Assembly (NCBI RefSeq): GCF_040760005.1
Contig: NZ_CP099760.1
Span: forward strand, 4,397,501 to 4,461,500
Direction of reading: 5' to 3'
DNA: 64,000 nucleotides
Source of the DNA: Pseudomonas sp. stari2
GTDB lineage: Bacteria > Pseudomonadota > Gammaproteobacteria > Pseudomonadales > Pseudomonadaceae
A model generated the notes under the pieces. The model saw nothing but the letters and a program-made list of their open reading frames with translations, searched no databases and was not told where the DNA came from. Positions within the stretch are counted from its first letter, which is position 1. Each line of letters begins with the position of its first letter. The position numbers were made by a program, and so were the translations under genes. Below are positions 37,133 to 47,117 of this stretch, one piece after another.

Positions 37133-38809
37133 TCAGCGATCCGAACGCATCAACTCACCAACGCCGCCGTCCATGGACAACACTGCCGCGCGATTGCGGC
37201 CCGCGTTCTTGGCCTGATACAGCGCCGCATCGGCACGCTGGATGAACAGTTCCGGGCTGTCGTTGCCCAGCGGAATGAACGAATAACAGCCCAGGCTCAC
37301 GGTGAGGTAACCGGTGGGTGAGCCACTGTGGGTGATGTGTTTGTCCATGACGCTGCGGCGGATCTGCCCGGCAATTGCCAGGGCGCCGTTGATGTCGGTG
37401 TCCGGCAACAGCACTGCAAACTCTTCGCCGCCGTAGCGCACCGCCAGATCGGATTTGCGCTGACAGCAGTTCTTCACCACCAACGCCACTTGCGTCAGGC
37501 AATGGTCGCCGGCTACATGGCCGTAGGCATCGTTGTAGCGCTTGAAGAAATCGATATCGAGCATGATCAGGCTCACCGGGCTCGACTGTCGGGCGCCCCG
37601 GGCGAATTCGATTTCCAGCGACTGCTCGAACAGGCGCCGGTTGGCCAGCCCGGTCAGGCTGTCGTGGGTAGCAATCAGCTCCAGCGCCCGCTGGGCCTTG
37701 ATCAGGTTTTTCTCGATCCGCTCGCCGTCGCGCACCTGATGAATGAACACCCAGCCGAACAGCCCCACACCGAGCATCACCAGCGCCACGATCACGCTGG
37801 ACTGAAAGGCACGGTCATGCCAGCCCTTGAGAATCGTGTCCCGCGATGAAGAGGCAGACACCACCAGCGGATAACTTTCGAGCTGCCGATAGCCATAAAG
37901 GCGCGTGACCCCGTCGACTACCGAATCGATCATTGCCGTGCCTGCAGAAGCATTGGGGAGCAACGTCTGATAGATCTCGCCCTTGGCCAGAGAGGTGCCA
38001 ATCAAGGACTCGTCGAACGGTCGGCGAGCGAGCAGCGTGCCGTCGGTCAGGCCGAGGAACATGGTGCCATTGTCGTCAAGGCTGAAGCTTTTGAAGAACT
38101 TGTCGAAGTACGACATCTTGATGCCGGCCAGCAGCACGCCCTGGAAATTGCCGGAGCGGTCATTGACCCGCTTGGAGATCGGGATGATCCAATCGCCGTT
38201 TTCGCGGCTGCGAATCGCCGGGCCGATGTGCGCCACGGCCGATACGTTCTGCTGGTGATATTTGAAGTACTCGCGATCCGCCACGCCGTTGCCGCGCGGC
38301 AGATCAGGGAATGAGGTGATCACCCACTGCCCTTTGCGATCGAACAGAAACATGCCGTGCAACTGCTCCAGTTGCTGCACCCGGCGTGCGAAGGTTCTCT
38401 GCAAACGCGGTTTCTGCGCCGCGCCATAGCCGTCTTCCTGAATCCAGTCGACCAGACTGGTCATCACCAGATCCGCCGCCAGAAAAGTATCTTCGGCCTG
38501 CTGCGCCATCGCCCGGGTCAGGTTGGCCGAAGACATCTGCGCGTTCGCCAGATCCTGCCGACGCGACTGCTCGATCTGCAAATACAGCAAACCGGACAGG
38601 CACAGACACACCGCAACAATGAACAGCACCGCCGCCTTGCGCAGCGGCAAACGCTTGAGTGTGCCGCCGGGGGCCTGATGCGGATCGTGAATGGGGATAG
38701 GCAAAAGCGTGTCCTGGGCAGGTACGACAGGGGCAAAGGCCCGAAACCCTTGTTTTTTGTGAGCGTAGCCCACCGGATAGTGCGGGGCAACCAAGTGCCA
38801 CCGAGACAA
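37133..38809 (-). CDS. Diguanylate cyclase with periplasmic sensor domain
   Basis: 558 residues by the longest reading (TTG start); a GTG at 38773 is an alternative. A membrane helix (AAVLFIVAVCLCLSGLLY), a periplasmic dCache-like domain of about 270 residues with SRENGDWIIPISKRV, a second helix (SSVIVALVMLGVGLFGWVF), and a C-terminal GGDEF domain. The active motif is GGEEF (about 460-464) and an inhibitory I-site RKSD lies five residues before it, so product feedback is expected. It should make cyclic di-GMP in response to an external ligand. Confidence 0.9.
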   Translation of the reverse strand: MSRWHLVAPHYPVGYAHKKQGFRAFAPVVPAQDTLLPIPIHDPHQAPGGTLKRLPLRKAAVLFIVAVCLCLSGLLYLQIEQSRRQDLANAQMSSANLTRAMAQQAEDTFLAADLVMTSLVDWIQEDGYGAAQKPRLQRTFARRVQQLEQLHGMFLFDRKGQWVITSFPDLPRGNGVADREYFKYHQQNVSAVAHIGPAIRSRENGDWIIPISKRVNDRSGNFQGVLLAGIKMSYFDKFFKSFSLDDNGTMFLGLTDGTLLARRPFDESLIGTSLAKGEIYQTLLPNASAGTAMIDSVVDGVTRLYGYRQLESYPLVVSASSSRDTILKGWHDRAFQSSVIVALVMLGVGLFGWVFIHQVRDGERIEKNLIKAQRALELIATHDSLTGLANRRLFEQSLEIEFARGARQSSPVSLIMLDIDFFKRYNDAYGHVAGDHCLTQVALVVKNCCQRKSDLAVRYGGEEFAVLLPDTDINGALAIAGQIRRSVMDKHITHSGSPTGYLTVSLGCYSFIPLGNDSPELFIQRADAALYQAKNAGRNRAAVLSMDGGVGELMRSDR

Positions 38810-38894
38810 TCCTGACCCCGTTGATATCGGCGCGCAGTGGAAATGGATGACCTGCGCGGCGATTTATTTTTCAGGCCACACGCCTCAAGCCGGC

Positions 38895-39416
38895 TCAGGG
38901 CTTGTTGACTTCGCGCAGCAGGTCTGCGACCGGGAGGTTCATGGTGTTTGAGTAGTAGGGTTTGTAGCCGTAAGCGGTGACGACGACTTTGCAGGGGATT
39001 TGTTGTTTGCCTGAGAGGAGTTTGTTCAGCTCGCTTGTTGGCAAGTGCCTTTGTGAACTACGGTTGTTATAGGTCTCAACTAGAAACGCGTTAGTAATGT
39101 ACGAAAAACTGCCATCTCGCCCTTTACCTTTGTCAGACTCAACCAAACCAACTGCAGAAAACTGGATCGCTTTATCAACCGAAAAATCCGTATCATCCGC
39201 CAAAGCGCACTCAAGACTTCCAGAAGCCATCCCGACTCTTTCTCCTCGGTCAAAAAGATCCAGAACATCAATATCAGATCTATACCTGATATCGTAAAGC
39301 AGCGACCCACTTTTCCTGTCGACAGATATGAAGCTTAGGGTGGCGGGAGGCTTCAAATGATCTTTGGCACACCCCGCACAGGCGACCAAAAAGGCGCAGA
39401 GCATAAACTTATGCAT
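38895..39416 (-). CDS. Putative lipoprotein, candidate immunity protein for the adjacent T6SS lipase
   Basis: 173 residues, start MHKFMLCAFLVACAGC; either cysteine of the end segment can serve as lipid-attachment site (LVAC or CAGC). It overlaps the lipase reading frame by 8 bases. The DNA is visibly AT-richer than the neighbours. Periplasmic lipoproteins beside phospholipase effectors act as immunity proteins in known T6SS pairs; that role here is inferred from position. No named family recognised. Confidence 0.75.
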   Translation of the reverse strand: MHKFMLCAFLVACAGCAKDHLKPPATLSFISVDRKSGSLLYDIRYRSDIDVLDLFDRGERVGMASGSLECALADDTDFSVDKAIQFSAVGLVESDKGKGRDGSFSYITNAFLVETYNNRSSQRHLPTSELNKLLSGKQQIPCKVVVTAYGYKPYYSNTMNLPVADLLREVNKP

Positions 39417-40143
39417 AAGAGAACTCCTCCATGATTGCGTCATACAAAAAGTCGCTCGCTGATTTTGTTCCCGCTATCTGCGCGTTAAACAGTCCCAGTG
39501 CATTTGCATGGTTTGTGTCGACATTCACGTTTAGTGAGGGCCCACAGGAAACCAGCCATTTCTCACCAAAGTCAGCCACGCCGTCTGATGGATCTCTTTG
39601 ACTGGGTGTCGCTTTGATGTTGATCCAATCGGCGGAGACAGGTTCTGGACGCTCGCGATAAATATCAGAGCCCAACCAGACCAAAGCGCCCTCTCCCACG
39701 GGATCAAGGGTAATCAACATCTGAATCCGGTAGCCCCACTCCGACATGATTTTTGTCAGATGCGCACCGTTCCATCCCCCCTAGCTGTGACCCACAACAT
39801 AGATTGGGCAACTTTTGTACGGGATAAGGTTTAAAACATTCTTCTGAATATCTTTTTTCCCTCTGACCTCGTTATACCCTAGCCACTCCGATCTGTATTT
39901 CCCCTGTTTCGCTAGTTCTTCGGTTCGTTTATCAAAGCGCTGTTGAGCCCCTTGGATATTTCTATAAGGCCCTGAAAAATAGTAACTCTCTTTATCCCCA
40001 GCACCTCCCACAAAAAATACAACCGCCTTGGTACTCTCCACCGGAACAGCCTTCACACTGACGTCCTTCTTGTCCGTCAGCGTATGTTCCTTGTGCAGCT
40101 TGTAATTGTTGCCTTTCGCGCACGTAACCGTTTCCGCACACAT
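39409..40143 (-). pseudogene. T6SS-type alpha/beta-hydrolase (lipase) effector, interrupted by an in-frame amber codon
   Basis: Two open frames, 39781-40143 and 39409-39747, lie in the same frame and read as one 244-residue hydrolase. The first ends YVVGHS, then TAG (39781-39783, codon 121), then GGWNGAHLTKIM and on into the second frame. The GHSxGG elbow of lipases is thus cut exactly after the catalytic Ser. The other triad members look intact: Asp in LITLDPVG and His in VDTNHANAL. A TTG-to-TAG change (GHSLGG) explains it by one substitution. The PAAR gene lies 3 bases upstream. Either a recent pseudogene, a sequencing error, or readthrough. Confidence 0.85.
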
Positions 40144-40146
40144 GCC

Positions 40147-40644
40147 TCATTCCTCCAGAAACAGTTTGATGGATTCCGGAAGATGCGAACTGATGGTGTG
40201 GGTGAAACCGCCAGCATCGGACACGCCGTGCTCCATCCGACCGTCCGCACGCTGGATCATGTACGGATGATTCGGCATCGGCTCACCGGTGGTGTCGTTC
40301 ACCAGCTGCAATTTGTCGGTGAAGTGCACCGGCATTGGCAGCAGCCCGCTGAAGGGTGCGTTCGTCACGGTATCGCCGATGATGACCGTGCCGGATCCAC
40401 CAATGACCACATTCCCGTGACCACCGGTGCTGTCCAGGGTGGCGGCGTTCAGACCATTGATGAAAACCGTCGAGGAAACGCCACCGGTAATCGGGCTGCC
40501 GCACGCCGACTTGTCCGTCATACGCGCAGCGGGCAGCCCGTCGAAATTCACGTTCGGCGAACCACTGACAATCGGGTTGGTGCCATGTCCCGGTAATGGG
40601 CAGGCTGTCGGGTCGGTCACTCGGGCAGCGGGTTTTCCGCTCAT
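40147..40644 (-). CDS. PAAR-domain protein with C-terminal extension
   Basis: 165 residues. The PAAR domain covers about 1-95: PAARVTDPTACPLPGHG, GLPAARMTDKSACG and VVIGGSGTVIIG; it forms the sharp tip of the type VI secretion spike. The last 60 residues (FTDKLQLVNDTTGEPMPNHPY...) form a small extension that may bind the effector. Followed by the lipase and lipoprotein genes in an apparent three-gene effector cassette. No vgrG, hcp or sheath gene lies in the window. Confidence 0.9.
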   Translation of the reverse strand: MSGKPAARVTDPTACPLPGHGTNPIVSGSPNVNFDGLPAARMTDKSACGSPITGGVSSTVFINGLNAATLDSTGGHGNVVIGGSGTVIIGDTVTNAPFSGLLPMPVHFTDKLQLVNDTTGEPMPNHPYMIQRADGRMEHGVSDAGGFTHTISSHLPESIKLFLEE

Positions 40645-40734
40645 GAAAAAGCTCCTTGCAGTATCGCGTCATCATCCGTGGGGCGCGCAGCATGAACAAA
40701 GTCGCGACGCTGATCAAATCTGCACGCAAAAAAA

Positions 40735-40760
40735 AGGCGCCTGAAAAGGCGCCTGTTTTT
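40735..40760. terminator. Bidirectional intrinsic terminator
   Basis: AGGCGCCT (40735-40742) and AGGCGCCT (40747-40754) pair with a 4-base loop, with A8 on the left and GTTTTT on the right. It lies between the divergent-end PAAR cassette and the RNase gene and ends the latter. Confidence 0.85.
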
Positions 40761-40781
40761 TATGGCCGGTGACCGATTGCG

Positions 40782-41447
40782 TTACCGCGACGGCGGCACC
40801 CGGATATCCCCCGCCCGGCACTGGGTTTTCACGCCCTTGCCGCACGCACCGAACTGCAGGTCCTTGCCCATGCACACCCGCACTTCCGAGAGTTCCGGGC
40901 CGTTGCAGATCACGGCGATGCCGTCTGCCGGGATGCCCGGATTGCTCTTGCGGAACAGGTCGGCGATTTCCTGCGCTTCGAAGTAATAAGAGTTGCTGAA
41001 CGGTTGCAACTCTTGCGGGATTGTCACCGCCGCCACGGCTTTGTCGGCTTCGTCGAAATAGCCCATTGCCCCCAGGCCACTGCAGGTGCCGTGCTTGCTC
41101 CATTCGTGATCGAGGAGTTTTTTCGTCGGGAACAATGTCATGCCCTTGGCTGTTTCAGCGGCCGAAAGCGTGGTCAGCGGCGGGCAGGACTCCGGCCAGC
41201 CGCCCTTGGCGTATTGCGGCCACAGGCCATGCAGGACAAAACCGTAGCCCTTGCCGGTACATTGCGGGTCGTCCTTGTGGGTGAGGCAGAACGTCGGCGA
41301 CCAGGACAGCGTCAGCAGGTAGTAATCGAACACCCCCGCCACCGACTCCGTTGGTGCCTTGCTGGCATGTGACTGACGCGCCGAACTCAGGCCGATGCTA
41401 CCGACCGTCAGCGCAATCAGCGCCATAATTGTAAAAAGCTTTTTCAT
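40782..41447 (-). CDS. Periplasmic ribonuclease T2 family enzyme
   Basis: 221 residues: signal peptide (to about residue 23), then the two catalytic motifs FVLHGLWP (CAS I) and HEWSKHGTC (CAS II) with the three catalytic His/Glu residues, and several cysteines for disulfides. It cleaves RNA to 3'-mononucleotides via 2',3'-cyclic products, in the periplasm. A terminator follows directly, so it is transcribed alone. Confidence 0.95.
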   Translation of the reverse strand: MKKLFTIMALIALTVGSIGLSSARQSHASKAPTESVAGVFDYYLLTLSWSPTFCLTHKDDPQCTGKGYGFVLHGLWPQYAKGGWPESCPPLTTLSAAETAKGMTLFPTKKLLDHEWSKHGTCSGLGAMGYFDEADKAVAAVTIPQELQPFSNSYYFEAQEIADLFRKSNPGIPADGIAVICNGPELSEVRVCMGKDLQFGACGKGVKTQCRAGDIRVPPSR

Positions 41448-41616
41448 GTTCCCGTTCCTTGGGACGCGTGCGTCCGTGGTTTCTGTGGTCTGACCGTCAA
41501 ATGGTCAGGGGCTGATTGAGTCATGCCAGTGTTGCAAGCGCATGACGCAAGGCAAAGCTGTACTACGTTGAAAGGTCTACGATTAATAAGCAGACACCAA
41601 AAACAGGGATCCCGAA

Positions 41617-42099
41617 ATGAGTAAAGCAGACGAACTCGCCGCGAAGCTCAAGCAAACCCGGCACACTCACGCGGACGACATCACCTGCACCGAACTGGAA
41701 ATCGATTGCTGGCCGGCGGTGGTCTACGACCTGTATCACCGCATCGAAAGCTGGTTGCAACCGGTCACCGAGGTGGGACTGAAGATTCGGCGAAATCCTA
41801 CCCATGTTTGCGAAAGTTCACCGGACGGCGAGCCCCACGACTACGCCATCGACCAATTGATCATCGAGGCCAACCATCACAGCCTGACGTTCGATCCTAT
41901 CGCGCGATTCACCGAAGACGGTGCCGGCCGCGTGCAGATCAACCTGCCGGGAAGGGAAACATCGCTGCTGCGCACCGTCGACGAACACGGCGAAAGTCAC
42001 TGGTGGTTGCAGACCATCGAGACCGGTCAACAACTGGATGCGATTGCGCTGACAGAAAACAATCTGTTGTCGGTGGTTCAGGAAGGTCTCGGGTTGTAG
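41617..42099 (+). CDS. Unrecognised 160-residue cytoplasmic protein
   Basis: Starts MSKADELAAKLKQTRHTHAD; no signal peptide or membrane segment, acidic, with His-rich stretches. I do not recognise a family. It lies alone between the RNase gene (divergent) and copA. Confidence 0.75.
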   Translation: MSKADELAAKLKQTRHTHADDITCTELEIDCWPAVVYDLYHRIESWLQPVTEVGLKIRRNPTHVCESSPDGEPHDYAIDQLIIEANHHSLTFDPIARFTEDGAGRVQINLPGRETSLLRTVDEHGESHWWLQTIETGQQLDAIALTENNLLSVVQEGLGL

Positions 42100-42214
42100 G
42101 ACTTTGTCGTCGCCCCGCAACTGAACCTGACGCAACTGTAATCCGCGCCTCAGCCAACTGAAAGCTGCCGCTGGTTAGCCTCCCCGTCATTGGTCAAACG
42201 GGGACTTCCAGCGC

Positions 42215-43918
42215 ATGTTTTCCAACACCTCAAGACGCACCTTCGTCAAAGGCCTGGCCGCCGGCGGTCTGCTCGGTGGCCTCGGCCTGTGGCGCACGCC
42301 GGTGTGGGCACTCAACAGTCCCGGTCAACTCAACGAACTGAACGGCACCGACTTCGAACTGTTCATCGGCGAAACCCCGGTCAACTTCACCGGCAAGCCA
42401 CGTACAGCAATGACCATCAATGGCGGCGTCCCAGGCCCGCTGCTGCGCTGGCGTGAAGGCGACACGGTGACACTGCGGGTGCGTAACCGGCTCAAGGCCG
42501 ACACCTCGATCCACTGGCACGGGATTCTGCTGCCGGCCAATATGGACGGCGTACCGGGCCTGAGTTTTCACGGCATCGAACCGGGTGGCGTGTACGTCTA
42601 CCAATTCAAGGTTCGCCAGCACGGCACCTACTGGTATCACAGCCATTCCGGCTTGCAGGAACAGGCCGGCGTCTACGGGCCGCTGGTGATCGACGCCCGG
42701 GAGCCGGAGCCGTTCCAGTACGACCGCGAGCACGTGGTGATGCTCAGCGACTGGACCGACGAAGACCCGGCCAGCCTGATGAAAACCCTGAAAAAGCAGT
42801 CCGACTACTACAACTACCACAAGCGCACCGTTGGCGATTTCATCCATGACGTCGGCGAAAAAGGCTGGGGCGCCACTGTTGCCGATCGCACGATGTGGGC
42901 GCAGATGAAGATGAATCCCACCGACATCGCCGATGTCAGCGGCGCCACGTACACCTTCCTGATGAATGGCCACGCTCCGGATAACAACTGGACCGGCCTG
43001 TTTCGCCCCGGCGAAAAGCTGCGCCTGCGGCTGATCAACGGCTCGGCCATGACTTACTTCGACGTGCGTATTCCCGGCTTGAAAATGACCGTGGTCGCCG
43101 CCGACGGCCTGCACGTCAAACCGGTCACCGTCGACGAGCTGCGCATCGCCGTGGCGGAAACCTATGACGTGATCGTCGAACCCGCCGCCGACGCCTACAC
43201 CCTGTTCGCCCAGGCCATGGACCGCACTGGTTACGCCCGCGGCACCCTTGCCACCCGCGCCGGTTTGTCGGCCCCGGTGCCGGCGCTGGACCCGCGCCCG
43301 CTGGTGAGCATGGACGACATGGGCATGGGCGGCATGGATCACGGTTCGATGGACATGAGCGCCATGGACCACGCCAGCATGAACATGGGCCCGATGCAGT
43401 CGCACCCCGACAGCGAAAAGGACAATCCATTGGTGGACATGCAAGCCATGACCACTGCCCCGAAACTCGACGATCCTGGCCTCGGCCTGCGCAACAACGG
43501 CCGCCGCGTGCTGACCTACGCCGACCTGCGCAGCACCTTCGAAGACCCCGACGGCCGCGAACCGGGCCGCACCATCGAGCTACACCTCACCGGCCACATG
43601 GAGAAATTCGTCTGGTCGTTCAACGGCATCAAATTCTCCGACGCCGAGCCCCTGCGTTTGAAATACGGCGAGCGCATCCGGCTGGTGCTGGTCAACGACA
43701 CGATGATGACCCACCCCATTCACCTGCATGGCATGTGGAGCGATCTGGAAGACGAAAACGGCGACTTCCAGGTGCGCAAACACACCATCGACATGCCGCC
43801 CGGCACCCGCCGCAGCTACCGCGTGACCGCCGATGCGCTGGGCCGTTGGGCCTATCACTGCCATCTCCTGTACCACATGGAAATGGGCATGTTCCGCGAA
43901 GTGCGAGTGGAAGAATGA
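42215..43918 (+). CDS. copA: Multicopper oxidase, copper resistance protein CopA
   Basis: 567 residues. Twin-arginine signal [13 protein letters not shown] (about 6-18). Cupredoxin copper ligands: IHWHG, WYHSHSG, HPIHLHG and the C-terminal [13 protein letters not shown] Met-rich segment with repeated MDHGSM/MDHASM (about 370-395) lies between, typical of CopA/PcoA. It acts in the periplasm, oxidising and binding copper. First gene of copABCD. Confidence 0.95.
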   Translation: MFSNTSRRTFVKGLAAGGLLGGLGLWRTPVWALNSPGQLNELNGTDFELFIGETPVNFTGKPRTAMTINGGVPGPLLRWREGDTVTLRVRNRLKADTSIHWHGILLPANMDGVPGLSFHGIEPGGVYVYQFKVRQHGTYWYHSHSGLQEQAGVYGPLVIDAREPEPFQYDREHVVMLSDWTDEDPASLMKTLKKQSDYYNYHKRTVGDFIHDVGEKGWGATVADRTMWAQMKMNPTDIADVSGATYTFLMNGHAPDNNWTGLFRPGEKLRLRLINGSAMTYFDVRIPGLKMTVVAADGLHVKPVTVDELRIAVAETYDVIVEPAADAYTLFAQAMDRTGYARGTLATRAGLSAPVPALDPRPLVSMDDMGMGGMDHGSMDMSAMDHASMNMGPMQSHPDSEKDNPLVDMQAMTTAPKLDDPGLGLRNNGRRVLTYADLRSTFEDPDGREPGRTIELHLTGHMEKFVWSFNGIKFSDAEPLRLKYGERIRLVLVNDTMMTHPIHLHGMWSDLEDENGDFQVRKHTIDMPPGTRRSYRVTADALGRWAYHCHLLYHMEMGMFREVRVEE

Positions 43919-43929
43919 GGACACCGACC

Positions 43930-44787
43930 ATGACTCGATTTGCCGTGTTTTCGTTGTCACTTCTGTCGCTGTCTTCGGCGTTCGCCGCCAGCGACATGCA
44001 GGGCATGGACCACAGCCAGATGGGCGATCTGCAAAGCATGGACGACGGAATGATGCAGCCCGCCGCACCGACCGAAAGCCGCACACCGATCCCGGTGCTG
44101 ACCGACGCCGACCGCGCCGCCGTGTTCACCAGTCACGGTGGCCACCAGGTGCACGACAGCGTCATCAACACTTACTTCCTCGCCGACAAACTCGAATGGC
44201 AGAACGGCGAAGACGCCAGCACCTTGGCCTGGGATTTGTCCGGCTGGATCGGCGGCGACATTGATCGCCTGTGGCTGCGCTCCGAAGGCGAACGCAGCAA
44301 CGGCAAGACCGAAGACGCGGAGATCCAGGCGCTCTGGGGCCACGCGATTTCGCCATGGTGGGACGTGGTCAGCGGCGTGCGCCAGGACTTCAAGCCCGGC
44401 GCCCCGCAAACCTGGGCCGCGTTCGGTCTGCAAGGCATGGCGCTGTACAACTTCGAAGCCGAAGCCACGGCGTTCCTCGGCGAAAACGGCCAGAGCGCGG
44501 TGCGGCTGGAGGGTGATTACGACATCCTGCTCACCAACCGGCTGATCCTGCAGCCCACCGCCGAACTCAACGTCTACGGCAAAAACGATCCGCAACGCGG
44601 GATCGGCTCGGGCCTCTCGAACACCGAAGCCGGATTGCGCTTGCGCTATGAAATCCGCCGCGAGTTTGCGCCGTACATCGGCGTGACCTGGAACCGCACC
44701 TACGGCAACACCGCCGATTACGCACGGGAAGAAGGCGAGGATCGCAGCGAAGCGCGACTTGTCCTCGGCGTGCGGCTGTGGTTCTGA
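43930..44787 (+). CDS. copB: Outer-membrane copper resistance protein CopB
   Basis: 285 residues; the ATG at 43930 is chosen over 43915 because TGAGGA lies 9 bases before it. Signal peptide to AFA, then a short Met-rich stretch (MQGMDHSQM) and a beta-barrel domain with C-terminal aromatic residue (VRLWF). It follows copA by 11 bases. Confidence 0.92.
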   Translation: MTRFAVFSLSLLSLSSAFAASDMQGMDHSQMGDLQSMDDGMMQPAAPTESRTPIPVLTDADRAAVFTSHGGHQVHDSVINTYFLADKLEWQNGEDASTLAWDLSGWIGGDIDRLWLRSEGERSNGKTEDAEIQALWGHAISPWWDVVSGVRQDFKPGAPQTWAAFGLQGMALYNFEAEATAFLGENGQSAVRLEGDYDILLTNRLILQPTAELNVYGKNDPQRGIGSGLSNTEAGLRLRYEIRREFAPYIGVTWNRTYGNTADYAREEGEDRSEARLVLGVRLWF

Positions 44788-44818
44788 ATCCCTTCAAAAA
44801 ACAACACAGAGGTCTTAC

Positions 44819-45193
44819 ATGCGCACACTGAAAATCTCTCTCGTCCTCGCCACTGGCCTGCTCCTGAGTTCACTGGCCCAGGCCCACCCGAAACTGCTGT
44901 CATCGACCCCGGCCGAAGGCGCGGACGGCGCGTCACCGGAGAAAATCGAACTGCGTTTTTCCGAGAACCTGATGACCCAGTTCTCCGGCGCCAAACTGGT
45001 GATGACCGAAATGCCCGGCATGGCCCACTCGCCGATGCCGATGAAGGCCAAAGTCAGCGCCGGCAGCGATCCGAAAACCATGTTCGTCACCCCGCTCTCG
45101 CCTTTGCCGGCTGGCACCTACAAGGTCGAATGGCGCGCGGTGTCATCGGACACTCATCCGATTACCGGCAACGTCACGTTCAAAGTGAAGTGA
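44819..45193 (+). CDS. copC: Periplasmic copper chaperone CopC
   Basis: 124 residues. Signal peptide to QAH; the mature protein starts with His (HPKLLSS...), the amino-terminal copper ligand of CopC. A short Met/His segment (MPGMAHSPMPM) forms the Cu(I) site and SSDTHPI carries the second His. It passes copper to CopD. Confidence 0.95.
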   Translation: MRTLKISLVLATGLLLSSLAQAHPKLLSSTPAEGADGASPEKIELRFSENLMTQFSGAKLVMTEMPGMAHSPMPMKAKVSAGSDPKTMFVTPLSPLPAGTYKVEWRAVSSDTHPITGNVTFKVK

Positions 45194-45196
45194 CCG

Positions 45197-46060
45197 ATGG
45201 CCGACCTGATCAACATCCTGCTGCGGATGGCGTTGTACGTGGATTTGCTGCTGTTGTTCGGGGTGGCGTTGTTCGGGTTGTACAACGTTGGCGCAACGCT
45301 GCGGTTTCGGCCGATGTTGCGCGGGATGGCGCTGTTCGGGGCATTACTGTCGGTAGCCGGTCTGGTACTGATGACCCGCGCCATGAGCGGCGAAACGGAA
45401 ATCGCGGCGCTGTGGCCACACCTGCAGATGATGCTGTTTGAAACCGATGTCGGGCTGGCGTGGGCGGTGCGGATGATTGCGCTGGCCGTCGTGATGATCT
45501 GGCCGGGATTGTGGATGGCGTCGATGGCCGGCGCACTCGCCCTCGCCTCTCTGGCCTGGAGCGGGCACGGCGCGATGGATGGCGCCTGGCACCTGCTCAG
45601 CGACATCCTGCACCTGCTCGCGGCGGGTGCGTGGATGGGCGCCATGTTGGCGCTGGTCTTGATGTCGCGGCTCGACGCTCTGTTCAGCGAAGCGCGTATT
45701 CGTTCGCTGGCCGATGCCGTCAAACGTTTCGAAAGCGTGGGCGCGGCGATTGTGATCATCCTTTCAGTGACCGGCGTGGCGAACTACCTGTTCATCGTCG
45801 GCCCGAAGTTGGGCGATGTCTTGCTCGGCACCTACGGGATACTGCTGGCAATCAAGGTTGTGCTGTTCGCCGGCATGCTGGTTTTAGCGGCGTTGAACCG
45901 CTTTCACCTAGGCCCGTTGCTGGAGCAATCGTTGTGCGACGGCCAGCATCAAGTGGCAGCCAATGCGCTACGACGCAGTGTTGCAGTGGAGCTCGGGATT
46001 GCGCTGTTGATCGTGGCGCTGGTGGCGTGGCTGGGAACGCTCGGGCCGGACGCTGGATGA
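45197..46060 (+). CDS. copD: Copper transport membrane protein CopD
   Basis: 287 residues with about eight hydrophobic segments; His in HLLSDILHLLAAGAW, a CopD pattern. It lies 3 bases after copC. With CopC it brings copper into the cytoplasm for copper-dependent regulation. No copRS two-component genes are in the window. Confidence 0.93.
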   Translation: MADLINILLRMALYVDLLLLFGVALFGLYNVGATLRFRPMLRGMALFGALLSVAGLVLMTRAMSGETEIAALWPHLQMMLFETDVGLAWAVRMIALAVVMIWPGLWMASMAGALALASLAWSGHGAMDGAWHLLSDILHLLAAGAWMGAMLALVLMSRLDALFSEARIRSLADAVKRFESVGAAIVIILSVTGVANYLFIVGPKLGDVLLGTYGILLAIKVVLFAGMLVLAALNRFHLGPLLEQSLCDGQHQVAANALRRSVAVELGIALLIVALVAWLGTLGPDAG

Positions 46061-46119
46061 CACCCGGCAAACCCTTTCACTACACTGGCCCGCACTCCCA
46101 CTGCACAGGCCCGATCACA

Positions 46120-46911
46120 ATGACCATTCGAAAAAACACGATGATCTTCTGCGGTTTGCTGGCGCTGGCCTGTACCGTTCAGGCACAAGAATCAGCCTCG
46201 CACCTGGACACCATCCAGCAACAAGGCCAGTTGCGCGTCTGCACCACAGGCGACTACAAACCCTACACCTTTAAACGCGCAGACGGCGGTTTCGAAGGCA
46301 TCGACATCGCCATGGCCCAGTCCCTGGCCGACAGCCTCGGCGTGAAGATCGATTGGGTGCAGACCACCTGGAAAACCCTGATGCCCGACATGCAGGCCGG
46401 CAAATGCGACATCGGCATGGGCGGCATTTCGGTGACGCTGGAGCGGCAGAAAAAGGCCTACTTCAGCAACACCCTCGACGTCGACGGCAAGATCCCGCTG
46501 GTGCGTTGCGCCGATCAGTCCAAGTACCAGACCCTTGAGCAGATCAATCAGCCAAACGTGCGCCTGGTCGAACCCGCCGGAGGCACCAACGAGGCCTTTG
46601 TCCACGCCTTCCTGCCCCGGGCGCAATTGGCTCTGCACGACAATGTGACGATCTTCGAGCAACTGCTCGACAACAAGGCCGATGTGATGATCACCGACGC
46701 TTCCGAAGCGCGGTATCAACAGAAGCAGAAACCCGCTCTGTGCGCCGTCAACCCGGACCGATTCATGCAGTACGGGGAAAAAGCCTACCTCCTGCCACGC
46801 GATGACATGAGCTGGAAATTCTATGTCGATCAGTGGCTGCACCTGAGTAAGGCCACCGGAAAATATCAGAGCATCATCGGTAAATGGTTGGTGACACCAC
46901 AGGCGCAGTGA
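46120..46911 (+). CDS. pheC: Cyclohexadienyl (arogenate/prephenate) dehydratase, periplasmic
   Basis: 263 residues with signal peptide (to VQA). The fold is that of a periplasmic solute-binding protein (LRVCTTGDYKPYTF, GIDIAMAQSLADSLG), but the pattern matches PheC of P. aeruginosa, which makes phenylalanine precursors from prephenate or arogenate. A plain amino-acid-binding protein is the alternative; no ABC genes are adjacent. Confidence 0.8.
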   Translation: MTIRKNTMIFCGLLALACTVQAQESASHLDTIQQQGQLRVCTTGDYKPYTFKRADGGFEGIDIAMAQSLADSLGVKIDWVQTTWKTLMPDMQAGKCDIGMGGISVTLERQKKAYFSNTLDVDGKIPLVRCADQSKYQTLEQINQPNVRLVEPAGGTNEAFVHAFLPRAQLALHDNVTIFEQLLDNKADVMITDASEARYQQKQKPALCAVNPDRFMQYGEKAYLLPRDDMSWKFYVDQWLHLSKATGKYQSIIGKWLVTPQAQ

Positions 46912-47117
46912 TTAAGGGACTTCTGCGTAGTGCTTCGGTTCGACAATTCAACACTCGGGTGAAAAGTTCAAAAAAAATAAACTTTTTTGTAAGCATAGCG
47001 ACATATCTGGCGATATGATGGCGGCCCATGTACGAATCTTCCTACAAGATGCGGTACATGGAGACGTAGGAGCATCATTAAATCGTAGCCGCGGTGACGG
47101 CATGGAGAAGGTTTTTC

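Noticed and set aside
39747..39783. Frameshift as the cause of the broken lipase
   Set aside because: Both halves are in the same phase (396 bases between their starts, a multiple of three), and the intervening codons read GGWNGAHLTKI. A point change to TAG is enough, although the G6 run next to it could raise sequencing error.
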